Shown in pieces: positions 32,076-40,533 of a stretch of DNA of 64,000 nucleotides (its first letter is position 1; each line of letters starts with the position of its first letter). Source of the stretch: Actinoallomurus bryophytorum (GTDB taxonomy: Bacteria; Actinomycetota; Actinomycetes; Streptosporangiales; Streptosporangiaceae); NCBI RefSeq assembly GCF_006716425.1, contig NZ_VFOZ01000002.1:992001-1056000 (forward strand). The letters run 5' to 3'. Below the pieces are notes generated by a model that saw only the letters and a list, made by a program, of their open reading frames with translations, made no database searches and was not told the origin of the DNA. Position numbers and translations under genes: made by a program.

Positions 32076-33329
32076 TCAACCCGAGCGGGGGATCGTCGCG
32101 AGGAGTGTCGTACCTCCGGCGACGGGGCTGGTGATCCGGATGGTGCCACCGAGGGCTTCGACGCGGTCCTTGAGGCCGGTCAGGCCGGTTCCCCGGGCCG
32201 CGTCGGCTCCTCCGACACCGTCGTCACGTACCGACAGCCGGACCTTTGAATCCTCCTGGTCGAGATCGATGCGCACGTTCGTCGCGTAGGCGTGCTTGAG
32301 CGCGTTCGTCAGCGCTTCCGATGCGACGTAGTAAATGGCCACTTCGAGTTCTTCGGGGAGGCGCCCGTCCACGTCGATATGTAGTCCGACGGGGCCGGGG
32401 AAACGAGAGACGAGTGCTTCGAGGGCGGCATCCAGGCCGTCTCGTGTCAGTACGGGCGGCTGCAGTCCCGTCGAGATCCCCTGGAGCTCGTCGAGGGTGT
32501 CCGACAGGCCCTCGGCGGTGTCGGCCAGCCGCTGTCTGAGCTCCTGCTGCTCGGGGGGCACGCGCGCCTCGGTCTCGCGCATCTGGAGCGCGAGTGAGAT
32601 GAGGTGCTGTTGTACTCCATCGTGCAGGTCGCGCTCGATGCTGCGCCGGGCCGCGTCGGCGCTGTCGACGAGGCGGGCACGGGAGGCGATGAGCTCTCCG
32701 CGGGTCTCGGCCTGGGTGATCGCGCAGTTCAGGAGTTCCAGGAACTTGCCCATGCGTTCTTCGGTGTCGTCCGGCGGTGGCCCGGAGCCGAGATACAGGG
32801 CGGACATCGTGCCCCACAGGCGATCGTCGACGATGACGGGGCAGGCCACGATGTGGCCGATGCTGCGCTCTCTGTGCCAGCCGCCGATGTCGCCACCGAT
32901 GATCGCGGTCGCCCGCCGGGCCGGCCGGTGACTCCGCAGCGCCTCCGCCGACGGGGTGTCCTCCCCCGGTGACCAGCGGCCACCGAAAGGGACACCGATA
33001 TCGGGCGTACCGGCGGCGCGCCAGAGCGTGACGATCGACATGGTCTGGTCGATCTCGCAGCGGTTGATCGCGGTGTAGTCCGCTCTGATCAACGAACCGA
33101 GTGCGCTGGCGGCCGCGTTGAAGATCACTGATGGTGAGGACCCGCGAGCGACCAGGGTCGCGACATACTGCAGCGCGCCCCGTTCCTCCGCCAGCTGGCG
33201 GACTTCGCTGACCTCGGTCCGCCAGGGGCGCACTGCTGCGTCCAATGAGGTCCGCATGGCCTGCAGGCGACTGGTGATCGGTCTTCGCACATCGATCGCC
33301 GCCCACGGGCGCGAGGCTCGTGCATCCAT
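32076..33329 (-). CDS. GAF-domain sensor histidine kinase, HisKA_3 (NarL-partner) type, orphan
   Basis: 417 residues, soluble. A GAF-like domain occupies about residues 60-210 (IFNAAASALGSLIRADYTAINR; IIGGDIGGWHRERSIGHIVACPVIVDDRLWGTMSALY). The HisKA_3 helix is AARRSIERDLHDGVQQHLISLALQMRETE with the phospho-His in DLHDG near 245, then an HATPase with YYVASEALTNALKHAYATNVRID and GTGLTGLKDRVEALGGTI. Such kinases phosphorylate NarL-type response regulators, but none is adjacent, so it is an orphan here. The ATG at 33329 follows AAGGACG. The GAF domain could sense a small ligand or redox state. Confidence 0.9.
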   Translation of the reverse strand: MDARASRPWAAIDVRRPITSRLQAMRTSLDAAVRPWRTEVSEVRQLAEERGALQYVATLVARGSSPSVIFNAAASALGSLIRADYTAINRCEIDQTMSIVTLWRAAGTPDIGVPFGGRWSPGEDTPSAEALRSHRPARRATAIIGGDIGGWHRERSIGHIVACPVIVDDRLWGTMSALYLGSGPPPDDTEERMGKFLELLNCAITQAETRGELIASRARLVDSADAARRSIERDLHDGVQQHLISLALQMRETEARVPPEQQELRQRLADTAEGLSDTLDELQGISTGLQPPVLTRDGLDAALEALVSRFPGPVGLHIDVDGRLPEELEVAIYYVASEALTNALKHAYATNVRIDLDQEDSKVRLSVRDDGVGGADAARGTGLTGLKDRVEALGGTIRITSPVAGGTTLLATIPRSG

Positions 33330-33459
33330 GGCTCGTCCTTCCAGCCGGCAGGCGCCGGCTGGATCGATGGCTGACCAGCTCACTGTACGAATGATGACGG
33401 TGCGTGCACAACCACGGCTCAGCGGATGATCTGCCTCTGCCGGCTCACGTCCAGTGCGG

Positions 33460-33489
33460 GGGCCGGGCGCCCTTCGCGGGGCCCGGCCC
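33460..33489. terminator. GC-rich hairpin downstream of the DUF6069 gene
   Basis: GGGCCGGGC and GCCCGGCCC form a 9-bp stem with a 12-base loop, 118 bases past the DUF6069 stop and before the histidine kinase gene on the same strand. There is no U-tract on the minus strand. It is a possible terminator. Nothing else recognisable was found in 33330-33606. Confidence 0.4.
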
Positions 33490-33606
33490 TGGTTCTCTTG
33501 CCGAGGCAGTCCCGCCACGCCTCTTCCCGGTGCTTCTCTTCCGCGTCGGCGGAGAAGGCGGGGTGGGCGACGCCGTCCCGGCGCTCCCTCGTCTTCGGAG
33601 GGACGA

Positions 33607-34035
33607 TCAGCGCCGGCCGAGCCGGAAGACCGGCATGAGTACGGCGGCCACGGCGGCGTGGATCAAGACGAGCATGACCTTGGTGTCACCCGTGGCCTGC
33701 TCGATGGCGATCGGCACGAGCGACAGGAGGAGCACGCCCCCGGCCAGCGCGGTCCAGATGCCCCTGGCCCGCCGGACGTACCGCTCCAGCAGGGCGAGCG
33801 CGGCCCAGCCGAGCAGGGAGAACACGAGGGTGAAGGCGACGATCTCCGGCAGGATGAGCTGGTGCGCCTGCGCCTTTCCGGGGTCGGTGAGCATGAAGTC
33901 GGTGCCCATCGCGCGGGCCGCGACGTAGAGGGTGCCGGTGGTCACGACGGCGGCACCGACCGCGATGGCCCTGAGGCGGCGAGGGCTGGTGGTGGTGGAT
34001 CGTGCGGCCTGCGGAAGCGTGGTCGTGGCGGTCAT
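33607..34035 (-). CDS. DUF6069 family membrane protein
   Basis: This 142-residue protein has four hydrophobic helices: AIAVGAAVVTTGTLYVAARAM, ILPEIVAFTLVFSLLGWAALALLERY, GIWTALAGGVLLLSLVPIAI and VMLVLIHAAVAAVLMPVFRLGRR, with a loop containing ARAMGTDFMLTDPG typical of DUF6069. Function unknown. The ATG at 34035 follows GGAGGATTG. A short GACAA/TTGTC palindrome lies about 100 bp upstream (34133-34148) and may be an operator for a regulator encoded elsewhere. Confidence 0.82.
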   Translation of the reverse strand: MTATTTLPQAARSTTTSPRRLRAIAVGAAVVTTGTLYVAARAMGTDFMLTDPGKAQAHQLILPEIVAFTLVFSLLGWAALALLERYVRRARGIWTALAGGVLLLSLVPIAIEQATGDTKVMLVLIHAAVAAVLMPVFRLGRR

Positions 34036-34132
34036 GTCAATCCTCCGTGTGCTGTTCCTTCGCCGGCGTGGCGGTGGTGTGCGGTCGGGTCTTCGATCAC
34101 TGCCACTTCGAACATGCGAGAAGCGTCGCACC

Positions 34133-34148
34133 GACAAGTTTTTTTGTC
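34133..34148. promoter_or_regulatory. GACAA-N6-TTGTC palindrome upstream of the DUF6069 gene
   Basis: GACAA GTTTTT TTGTC on the plus strand has 5-bp arms around an A/T tract that stands out in this GC-rich DNA. On the minus strand it reads TTGACA followed by an A-run, so it may also hold a -35 element. It lies about 98 bp upstream of the DUF6069 start. No regulator is adjacent; the role is inferred. Confidence 0.42.
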
Positions 34149-34202
34149 AAGACATCCAGGGTTGTCGGATGGGGAACCAAGAGTCGACAGGAAGACCGGG
34201 CA

Positions 34203-34304
34203 GACCCGGGACCGGCACGGTCGCCCCTGGGGCCACACGGCCCGAACTTCAGGGTTGCGCAGGCAACCTCTGTAGCCGCGCGGGCGGACCTGGGACCGGC
34301 ACGG
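34203..34304. repeat. Degenerate 84-bp-spaced repeat in a 630-bp gene-free stretch
   Basis: GACC(C/T)GGGACCGGCACGG occurs at 34203-34220 and 34287-34304, exactly 84 bp apart, with weaker similarity between (GAACTTCAGGGTT and CTTCAGGGG). The stretch 34036-34669 contains no supported gene. It holds the palindrome at 34133-34148, this repeat, an A/T-rich tract near 34465-34500 and the upstream region of the plus-strand conservon. It is too short and degenerate for CRISPR. Confidence 0.5.
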
Positions 34305-34669
34305 ACAGCCTCGGTAGCGGCCGCGGGCACCTTTGGGGGCGTGGCATGGGGCGGGCTTCAGGGGCCGGATTGCGCCCCGGCGGTCCCGCGCCCAAGCGTG
34401 CTCCGACCTACACGGCGTACGGCGCCCGGCCCGGCGGGTCGGTCGCCCCCCCCAAGGCCGACCAACAAAATGCCCACAAAATACATAAAAACGACAATTC
34501 GGACGGATGACCTAAGAGGCTATAGAGGTCACCCATAAGTGCCAGGCCACCAGCCCGCCGTCGACCGGGTGTTAGGCATCACTCAAATACAGAGTGTTTC
34601 CATACATGTGCGGATTACTCAGTATTGTGACCCTGTTGTCGACCGGTCCCCCCTGTACCAAGGACGCCG

Positions 34670-36376
34670 ATGTCTGAGTTCCCCCTACCTGCCGCTGTTG
34701 CCGAACGCCAAGACGCTGGGCGTCATGGCAGGCCATCCGGCCGAGGTAAACGTCGCTCCATCAGCGTAAACGCCCTCCATCTGTACATTTCCATCATCCC
34801 CACCGCCGTTATGGCGTTCCTGGGGGCGGTCGCGGTGATGGAACTGCTCGTGGCGGGATCCTCGTCGCCGAAGGCTCGTCTGACACTGGTCGTCATCGCC
34901 GCGGCAGCGGTGGTCGTCATCGGCGCCGCGGTCTTCGGGGCGGACACCGCGACGCGGCGGGAACGGCAGATATTCGGTCATCCCGCTACCAACCCGGAGG
35001 ACCTGCAGCGGCGACTCGGTGAGCTGGGGTTCCTGGTCTCCCGTGGCCGGCAGGACCTGCAGGGGCTGGCGGAGCGGATCGCGGCCGGTGAGACGCCGCC
35101 GCCCAATGCCGCCGAATCCCGGCCCGCCGCGACCAGTGACCCCTTCGTACGTCTCGGGCATGAGATACAGAAAGCCCAGAACGAGGCCTGGAACGCCATC
35201 ATCGGCGCGGCCGGTACGAGCGCCGGCGGCGGGGGCAACGTTCCCGCGCAGCGCGTTGAGATCTTCGTCAACCTGGCCCGCCGGATGCAGTCGCTGTCCC
35301 ACCGGGCGATCAAGGGTCTCGACGAGCTGGAGAACCAGGTCGAGGACCCGGATCTGCTCAAGGGCCTGTTCAGGGTGGACCACCTCAGCACCCGCATGCG
35401 CCGTCAGGCCGAGAGTCTCGCGGTCATCGGCGGGGCCGCCTCCCGGCGTCAGTGGAGCAGGCCGGTGACCATGTACGAGGTGCTCCGTTCGGCCATCGCC
35501 GAGGTCGAGCACTACAACCGCGTCAAGGTCGTGCCGCCCGTCGAGGGGACCCTGGACGGCGGAGCGGTCGCGGACGTCATCCACCTGCTCGCCGAGCTCG
35601 TCGAGAACGCCACCAAGTTCGCGCCACCGCACACGCAGGTGCTCCTCCGCGCCGAACCCGTCACGGCCGGACTCGCCATCGAGATCGAGGACCGCGGCCT
35701 CGGCATCCCGCGGGAGAACCAGCGACAGCTGAACGACCTGCTCATCGATCTCGAGCGAGTCGACATCGACGAGCTGCTGCACGACGGCCGCATCGGGCTC
35801 CTCGTGGTCTCGGCCCTGTCACGCCGGCACAGCGTCGCCGTCAAGCTCCAGACGAACCTGTACGGCGGCACGCAGGCCACCATCGTGATCCCGAAGGAAC
35901 TGATCGGCTCGGAGGAGGAGCTGGAGGCCCACGCCCAGCCCAAGGCCCAGCCGGAGCCCGTGGGGGCCCTCACCACCGGAACGTCGGCCCTCCCCTCGGC
36001 CGCCGACCTCTCGCCGTCGATGCCTCTGTCCGGTTCCGGGCAGGGCGCCGCCACGATGGCTCCGGTGCCGGGCGGCCACGACGCCGCCGCTCACTTCGGC
36101 GAGACGTCCACCCCGGCGTGGGAGCCCCAGAGCACCTCCCCCCAGCCACAACCCCAGGCCCAGCAGCCTGAGCAGCGACCCGGCGGTGACCGGCGCCCGG
36201 ACCTGCCTAGACGCCACGCTCAGGCGAGCCTTGCGCCCGAACTGCTCACCACCCCCGCCCCCCCGGCCGACGAACCGGAGCCCGATCACAATCCAGGACT
36301 GATGGCGGCATTCAAGAAGGGAATGCGCAGCGGCCAGGAAGAGGGCCCCGGGGACGAGGCCGGTAGCACTGACTGA
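34670..36376 (+). CDS. Conservon sensor histidine kinase-like ATPase (CvnA-like, second conservon)
   Basis: 568 residues. Two closely spaced membrane helices (near 38-63 and 71-91) leave almost no extracellular loop, so unlike the kinase at 26737 it has no large sensor domain. A helical region follows (VEIFVNLARRMQSLSHRAIKGLDELENQVEDPDLLKGLFRVDHLSTRMRR), then an HATPase with LLAELVENATKFAPP near 310, DRGLGIP near 340 and GRIGLLVVSALSRRHSV near 370. The last 170 residues are Pro/Gln-rich and probably disordered. The ATG at 34670 follows AAGGACGCC. First gene of the plus-strand conservon. Confidence 0.92.
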   Translation: MSEFPLPAAVAERQDAGRHGRPSGRGKRRSISVNALHLYISIIPTAVMAFLGAVAVMELLVAGSSSPKARLTLVVIAAAAVVVIGAAVFGADTATRRERQIFGHPATNPEDLQRRLGELGFLVSRGRQDLQGLAERIAAGETPPPNAAESRPAATSDPFVRLGHEIQKAQNEAWNAIIGAAGTSAGGGGNVPAQRVEIFVNLARRMQSLSHRAIKGLDELENQVEDPDLLKGLFRVDHLSTRMRRQAESLAVIGGAASRRQWSRPVTMYEVLRSAIAEVEHYNRVKVVPPVEGTLDGGAVADVIHLLAELVENATKFAPPHTQVLLRAEPVTAGLAIEIEDRGLGIPRENQRQLNDLLIDLERVDIDELLHDGRIGLLVVSALSRRHSVAVKLQTNLYGGTQATIVIPKELIGSEEELEAHAQPKAQPEPVGALTTGTSALPSAADLSPSMPLSGSGQGAATMAPVPGGHDAAAHFGETSTPAWEPQSTSPQPQPQAQQPEQRPGGDRRPDLPRRHAQASLAPELLTTPAPPADEPEPDHNPGLMAAFKKGMRSGQEEGPGDEAGSTD

Positions 36377-36405
36377 TGGAACACCACATATATAAGGAGC
36401 GTCCA

Positions 36406-36837
36406 TTGAGCGCCGTCTCCCCGAACCAGGCTCCAGATCTAGCTTGGCTGCTGAAGGGTCTGGCCGAGGAGGTCCCCGTCATCAGGGGCAGTGTCCTGCT
36501 GTCCTCCGACGGAATGTTGAAAGCCGCCCATGGCCTTGATCGTGCCAGCTCGGAACAGTTCGCGGCACTCGCGTCCGGACTGTTCTCGATAGCACGGAGC
36601 GCCGGGACGAAGTTCGACAACAGCAACGAGGTCCGGCAGGTGGTGGCGGAGCTGAAGTCCAGCCAGCTGTTCATCTCGTGGGCCGGCTTCAACTCCGTAC
36701 TCGCGGTCTTGGCGAAGGGGGAGGCCGACCCGGCCGTCGTCGGTTTCGAGATGGCCCGGCTGATCAAGGCCGTCCGGCCCTTCCTCGACACGGCGGCACG
36801 GCCGCCGGCCACCGCCCCGGGCGACCGGAACCCATGA
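36406..36837 (+). CDS. Conservon roadblock/LC7 protein (CvnB-like, second conservon)
   Basis: About 143 residues from TTG 36406, which has AAGGAG (36394-36399) six bases upstream; an in-frame ATG at 36376 overlaps the kinase end and would add ten unrelated residues. Roadblock features: LAWLLKGLAEEVPVIRGSVLLSSDGMLKAAHGL, QFAALASGLFSIARSAG and NSVLAVLAKGEADPAVVGFEMARLIKAV. It bridges kinase and GTPase in the conservon model. The stop overlaps the DUF742 start (ATGA). Confidence 0.92.
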   Translation: MSAVSPNQAPDLAWLLKGLAEEVPVIRGSVLLSSDGMLKAAHGLDRASSEQFAALASGLFSIARSAGTKFDNSNEVRQVVAELKSSQLFISWAGFNSVLAVLAKGEADPAVVGFEMARLIKAVRPFLDTAARPPATAPGDRNP

Positions 36838-37205
36838 GTACGACACCCGACGATGACGAAGTATGGCTCGATGACGACGCGGGCCCCCTTATCCGCCCGT
36901 ACACGGTCAACGCGGGCCGCACCCAACCCACCGTGGAACTGGATCTGCTCTCGCTGGTGATCGCGACCGGGCAGGCGAGCTCACGCACGGACCCCGAGCA
37001 CCTCAAGGTGCTCGGGCTGTGCCACAAGCCGCTCTCGGTCGCCGAGGTGGCGGCCTACATGCGCCTTCCCGTGATGGTCACCAAAGTCCTGCTCGCCGAT
37101 CTCGTGGACTGTGAGGCCATGACCATGCGGGCCCCGCGTCCCACTTCGGGCTCCACCGACCGAGTTCTACTGGAGAAACTGCTCGATGGCCTACAACGAA
37201 TCTGA
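36834..37205 (+). CDS. Conservon DUF742 protein (CvnC-like, second conservon)
   Basis: 123 residues. The acidic N-terminus DDDEVWLDDDAGPLIRPYTVNAGRT leads into LLSLVIATG and a winged-helix-like segment HLKVLGLCHKPLSVAEVAAYMRLPVMVTKVLLADLVD. It starts in the ATGA overlap with the roadblock gene and overlaps the GTPase gene by 20 bases, the same geometry as the minus-strand conservon. Accessory factor of the signalling complex. Confidence 0.92.
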   Translation: MSTTPDDDEVWLDDDAGPLIRPYTVNAGRTQPTVELDLLSLVIATGQASSRTDPEHLKVLGLCHKPLSVAEVAAYMRLPVMVTKVLLADLVDCEAMTMRAPRPTSGSTDRVLLEKLLDGLQRI

Positions 37206-37767
37206 GGTGTTCCCCACCCAGGTCAAGATCCTGATCGCCGGCGGCTTCGGCGTCGGGAAGACGACATTCGTCGGCGCGGCGAGTGAGATCGAACCCCTGA
37301 GCACGGAGGAGCTCATCACCGCGGCCAGTGTCGGCGTCGACAGTCTCTCGGGAGTGGAGAACAAGTCCGCGACCACCGTCGCCCTCGACTTCGGCCGCAT
37401 CACCATCGACCAGCACGGCATCGTGCTCTATCTGTTCGGCACGCCCGGGCAGGAGCGTTTCTGGTTCATGTGGGACGAGCTGTCAGCCGGGGCCCTGGGT
37501 GCGATCGTCATGGCCGACACCCGGCGGCTGCAGGCGTCCTTCGAGGCCATCGACTTCTTCGAGAACCGCGGCATCCAGTTCCTCGTCGCCGTCAACGAGT
37601 TCGACGGCGCGTTCCGCTACGAACCCGAAGAGGTACGCGCCGCGCTCGAACTCAACGCGCGCGTGCCGATCGTGTTGTGCGACGCCCGGGACAAGCAGTC
37701 CGCCACGTCGGCGCTCAGATCCCTCATCAAGCATCTGCTCACCGCCGTGCCCTCCCCATCCGTCTAG
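37186..37767 (+). CDS. Conservon GTPase (CvnD-like, second conservon)
   Basis: 193 residues. The P-loop is AGGFGVGKTTFVGAAS, the switch region SATTVALDFGRITID, FGTPGQERFWFMWDEL contains the TPGQE motif with the Gln-Glu pair of active GTPases, and VAVNEFDG is the base-recognition variant. About 60 percent of the residues I compared by eye match the CvnD of the minus-strand conservon, so the two operons are paralogous. It is co-translated with the DUF742 gene and followed by a GAF protein. Confidence 0.92.
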   Translation: MAYNESEVFPTQVKILIAGGFGVGKTTFVGAASEIEPLSTEELITAASVGVDSLSGVENKSATTVALDFGRITIDQHGIVLYLFGTPGQERFWFMWDELSAGALGAIVMADTRRLQASFEAIDFFENRGIQFLVAVNEFDGAFRYEPEEVRAALELNARVPIVLCDARDKQSATSALRSLIKHLLTAVPSPSV

Positions 37768-37802
37768 TCCACCCCGCAGCCTGCCCACCCATGGAGATCG
37801 CT

Positions 37803-38378
37803 GTGACGTACGAACAGATATACGAGCCCAACGGCCATCTGCTGACGCCCGTTGATCACGAAGTTCCGAAGCGGGAGGCACGGCTGCGAGAACTGGGGCT
37901 GGGCAAGGCTCCGGATCGCGAGTTGGACGAGTTCTCCCGTGAGCTCGCCGAGGTCGCACGGCAGCTCTCAGGGGCCGAAAGTGCTCCGTTCGCGATGGTG
38001 AACTTCGTGACGGACCGGCAGTACCTGGCCGGCGTGTACCTGCCACCGGGCTCCGAGGGAGTCGGCGCCGCGCTCCTCGGCAGGGAGGCGCCCCTCGATC
38101 TCGGTTTCTGCCCGCACGTCGTCGTTCGGCGTAAGGCACTGGTCCTGGACGACGTGTGCGACTACCCGCGCTTCGCGGGCAATCCGATCGTCGACAAGCT
38201 CGGCATCCGTACGTACGTCGGAGCACCGTTGATCGACCGCACGGGCACGGCTCTCGGGACGGTCTGCATCGTGGACAACGAGCCGCGCCCGTGGGGTCAT
38301 CCTGGTCTCAACCTCATCAAGGAGAAGGCGGCCGAGCTGATGCAACGGATTCAACGGCGCGAGGGTCTGCCGGGGTAG
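37803..38378 (+). CDS. GAF domain protein linked to the second conservon
   Basis: 191 residues from GTG 37803, with GGAG six bases upstream; ATG 37791 is in frame but has no ribosome site. The GAF domain covers about residues 40-185: ELDEFSRELAEVARQLSGAESAPFAMVNFVTDRQYLAGVY, LGFCPHVVVRRKALVLDDVCDYPRFAGNPIVDKLGIRTYVGAPLIDRTGTALGTVCIVD. The Cys-Pro-His and C-D-Y-P-R motifs are common in GAF domains placed next to conservons. It occupies the place where some conservons carry a cytochrome P450 (CvnE) and could be the sensory input or output of the complex (inference). Confidence 0.88.
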   Translation: MTYEQIYEPNGHLLTPVDHEVPKREARLRELGLGKAPDRELDEFSRELAEVARQLSGAESAPFAMVNFVTDRQYLAGVYLPPGSEGVGAALLGREAPLDLGFCPHVVVRRKALVLDDVCDYPRFAGNPIVDKLGIRTYVGAPLIDRTGTALGTVCIVDNEPRPWGHPGLNLIKEKAAELMQRIQRREGLPG

Positions 38379-38419
38379 CCGCACAGCTCGTCGCGGCCTC
38401 CCTCCGGCGTGAGCTCTGG

Positions 38420-39922
38420 TCAGGTCATGGTGGGGCTGGGAATCGAGCGGGAGTGCAGGTCGCCGGCCGACCATGAGCCGGCTTCGTCGTCGGTGTCGAG
38501 GATGCCTGAGGCCAGAAGGTCGAACTCTGTGGCGACGCCGGTGATGTCGGTCTTGAGGAACGCGATAGCGGTTCGGACCCTGTCAGGGTCTGGACCGGTC
38601 TCGGCAGACCACCGCATGACCTGGGTGATCGCGAACAGGTAGGCGATGGCGCGGCCGGCCAGCACCTGATGTTCCTGTCCCAGGGGACGATCGAGGAAGC
38701 CCAGATTCCCCCGGAGCGCCGCGACGGCCGGCGCTGTGAGCGGCCAGGCGGCCAGGAAACCGCTGAGCGTGCGTCCGGACAGGCGGGCCAGGCAGTATTC
38801 GGTGAGCTGCTGGCTGAGCAGATCATTGTTGCCGTCGAAGATCGGGAAGACCCGGGCGTCCAGGGCCGCCTGGGCCGCGATGTTGGTGGGCGAGCCGCTG
38901 CGATAGCCCTCTCCGCCGGCCAGCTGCTGGTAGTGCAGCGCCGCGCTCAGGATCCGTTCGGTGGCGACGGTCTTGATGGCCTGTACGGCGGGGAACGCGG
39001 AGGTCATGTCGGCCTTGAGGTCCAGCCGCGTCTGCAGATGGTGGTTGAGCGCCTCACAGATGGTGTACGAGGTGTCGATGGCCGCGAGCCGGTAGCGAGC
39101 GAACCGGATCGCCGACAACGGCGCACGCCCGATGGTGCGGGTCTCGGCGTACATGTGCGCTTCGCGGCTCACACGGCGGAGGAAGCCGCACCCCATCGCC
39201 GCCATCATCGCCCGCGACGCCATGAGTATCTCCACCATGGTGCTCAGATCCCTCTTCTCAGCACCGATCCGCCGATGCCGGGGGACGATCGCGTCGATGT
39301 CGTTGAGGCCGTAGTCGACCGCCTTCAGGCCCACCGGCTCATAGCGCTCCACGGTACGGAAACCCTCACTGCGCTTGACGATGAAGAAGCCGTACTCGCG
39401 GCGCCCGGCGTCATCGTTCTTCGCACTGACCACCCACCAGTGGGCGGATTGGCTGAGGGCCTGCCAGTGTTTGCGGCCACGGATCCGGTAGCCCTCACCG
39501 GCCTCCTCGAACGTGGTGGTCATGCCGGACATGGCCGAGCCACATCCCGGCTCGGTCGCGGCGAACCCGGCCAGCAGCGGGTCGCTTCCGGAGAACAGCG
39601 GCAGGATCTCCTGTTTGGCCTGCTCGCCCGCCCACATCACGATGGGCCGGAGCGCCAGGGCCGTGTTGACCGCCGCGTGCACACCGAGTGGAAGGTTCCA
39701 CTCCGAGATGGCCTCCACGACCCGGCACATCTCCAGATGGCTGTCGCGGCCTCCGTACTCCCTGGGCAGAGCCGGAAGCAGTACGCCACTCCCCACGAGT
39801 AGCGCCCAGTCGTCGGCGGGAAGATTCTGCTGTGGATAGCTTGCGGAGTCGAACTTGGACGCGACCGCTTCGATGCCAGCGATGAACTCGTTCGTCGACA
39901 GAGACAGTAGAGCCTTGCTCAT
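38420..39922 (-). CDS. Acyl-CoA dehydrogenase-like flavoprotein
   Basis: 500 residues, longer than a standard ACAD. The N-terminal helical domain has LVGSGVLLPALPREYGGRDSHLEMCRVVEAISEWNLPLGVH, the beta domain ATEPGCGSAMSGMTTTFEEAGEGYRIRGRKHWQALSQSAHWWVV, and the C-terminal part YQQLAGGEGYRSGSPTNIAAQAALDARVFPIFDGNNDLLSQQL, where the usual GTxE catalytic region is replaced by FDGNNDLL. That departure and the extra C-terminal 100 residues suggest a specialised reaction, perhaps in secondary or lipid metabolism. It stands alone after the conservon, convergent with the GAF gene, with a 700-bp gene-free region upstream. Confidence 0.85.
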   Translation of the reverse strand: MSKALLSLSTNEFIAGIEAVASKFDSASYPQQNLPADDWALLVGSGVLLPALPREYGGRDSHLEMCRVVEAISEWNLPLGVHAAVNTALALRPIVMWAGEQAKQEILPLFSGSDPLLAGFAATEPGCGSAMSGMTTTFEEAGEGYRIRGRKHWQALSQSAHWWVVSAKNDDAGRREYGFFIVKRSEGFRTVERYEPVGLKAVDYGLNDIDAIVPRHRRIGAEKRDLSTMVEILMASRAMMAAMGCGFLRRVSREAHMYAETRTIGRAPLSAIRFARYRLAAIDTSYTICEALNHHLQTRLDLKADMTSAFPAVQAIKTVATERILSAALHYQQLAGGEGYRSGSPTNIAAQAALDARVFPIFDGNNDLLSQQLTEYCLARLSGRTLSGFLAAWPLTAPAVAALRGNLGFLDRPLGQEHQVLAGRAIAYLFAITQVMRWSAETGPDPDRVRTAIAFLKTDITGVATEFDLLASGILDTDDEAGSWSAGDLHSRSIPSPTMT

Positions 39923-40533
39923 TGGTGTCCGCTCTCACAGGTCGGGGTGTCAGTAAGGGGAAGGAGTCAGGTCCCGACGTCTATGAACGCCTTAACGGGC
40001 GATTCATGGCGAGATAGCCGATCACGCGTACCTCCTGCCGAAGTGTCCTGTTTCCCGGTGCGGTCTACAGGGATCATCGTGAATATTTCGGTCACAAAAT
40101 GCAAGGCATCTCTGGCTAGCTGTAATCACCCATCGCATGACGACAGCCGTAACCGGCGTATCGGCCTTGACGGCCTGTTGATCTTAGTTTTCACTCGTGA
40201 GCTTGACGAACGGCGCGGGGCGGGAGCCCCGGGACAGACCGTGCCAAAGGCCTCATGTGGCCGCACTTTGGTATCGACAGGATCCCGAATAAGTGATCAT
40301 CCGGGCGCATACCGACACGGGGGCACGGGGATCCCCAAGCTCAGGCGACCACGCCTGGGCTGGGCGTTCATGACGCAGCCGAACGGGCCCGGCCGTCAGC
40401 GACATCTGACCGAAATTGTCAAGCGTGGGGCGTACAGGGCCGCATGTGGCCACCGGGTACGCCGATTCGGCGCCGGCCAGGCGCGTTCGAGACCGCAGGG
40501 CGCGCCCGGCGGGCAGCGTTCCGGTGGCAGGCA
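39923..40533. other. Gene-free stretch upstream of the acyl-CoA dehydrogenase-like gene
   Basis: No ORF here has both credible codon use and a ribosome site. The part near 40060-40200 has lower GC than its surroundings (GTGAATATTTCGGTCAC, TTGATCTTAGTTTTC), consistent with promoter DNA for the minus-strand dehydrogenase-like gene. No repeats, tRNA or riboswitch could be recognised. Confidence 0.45.

Noticed and set aside
34203-34304. Possible CRISPR array
   Set aside because: Only two degenerate repeat copies, no regular spacers and no cas genes in the window.
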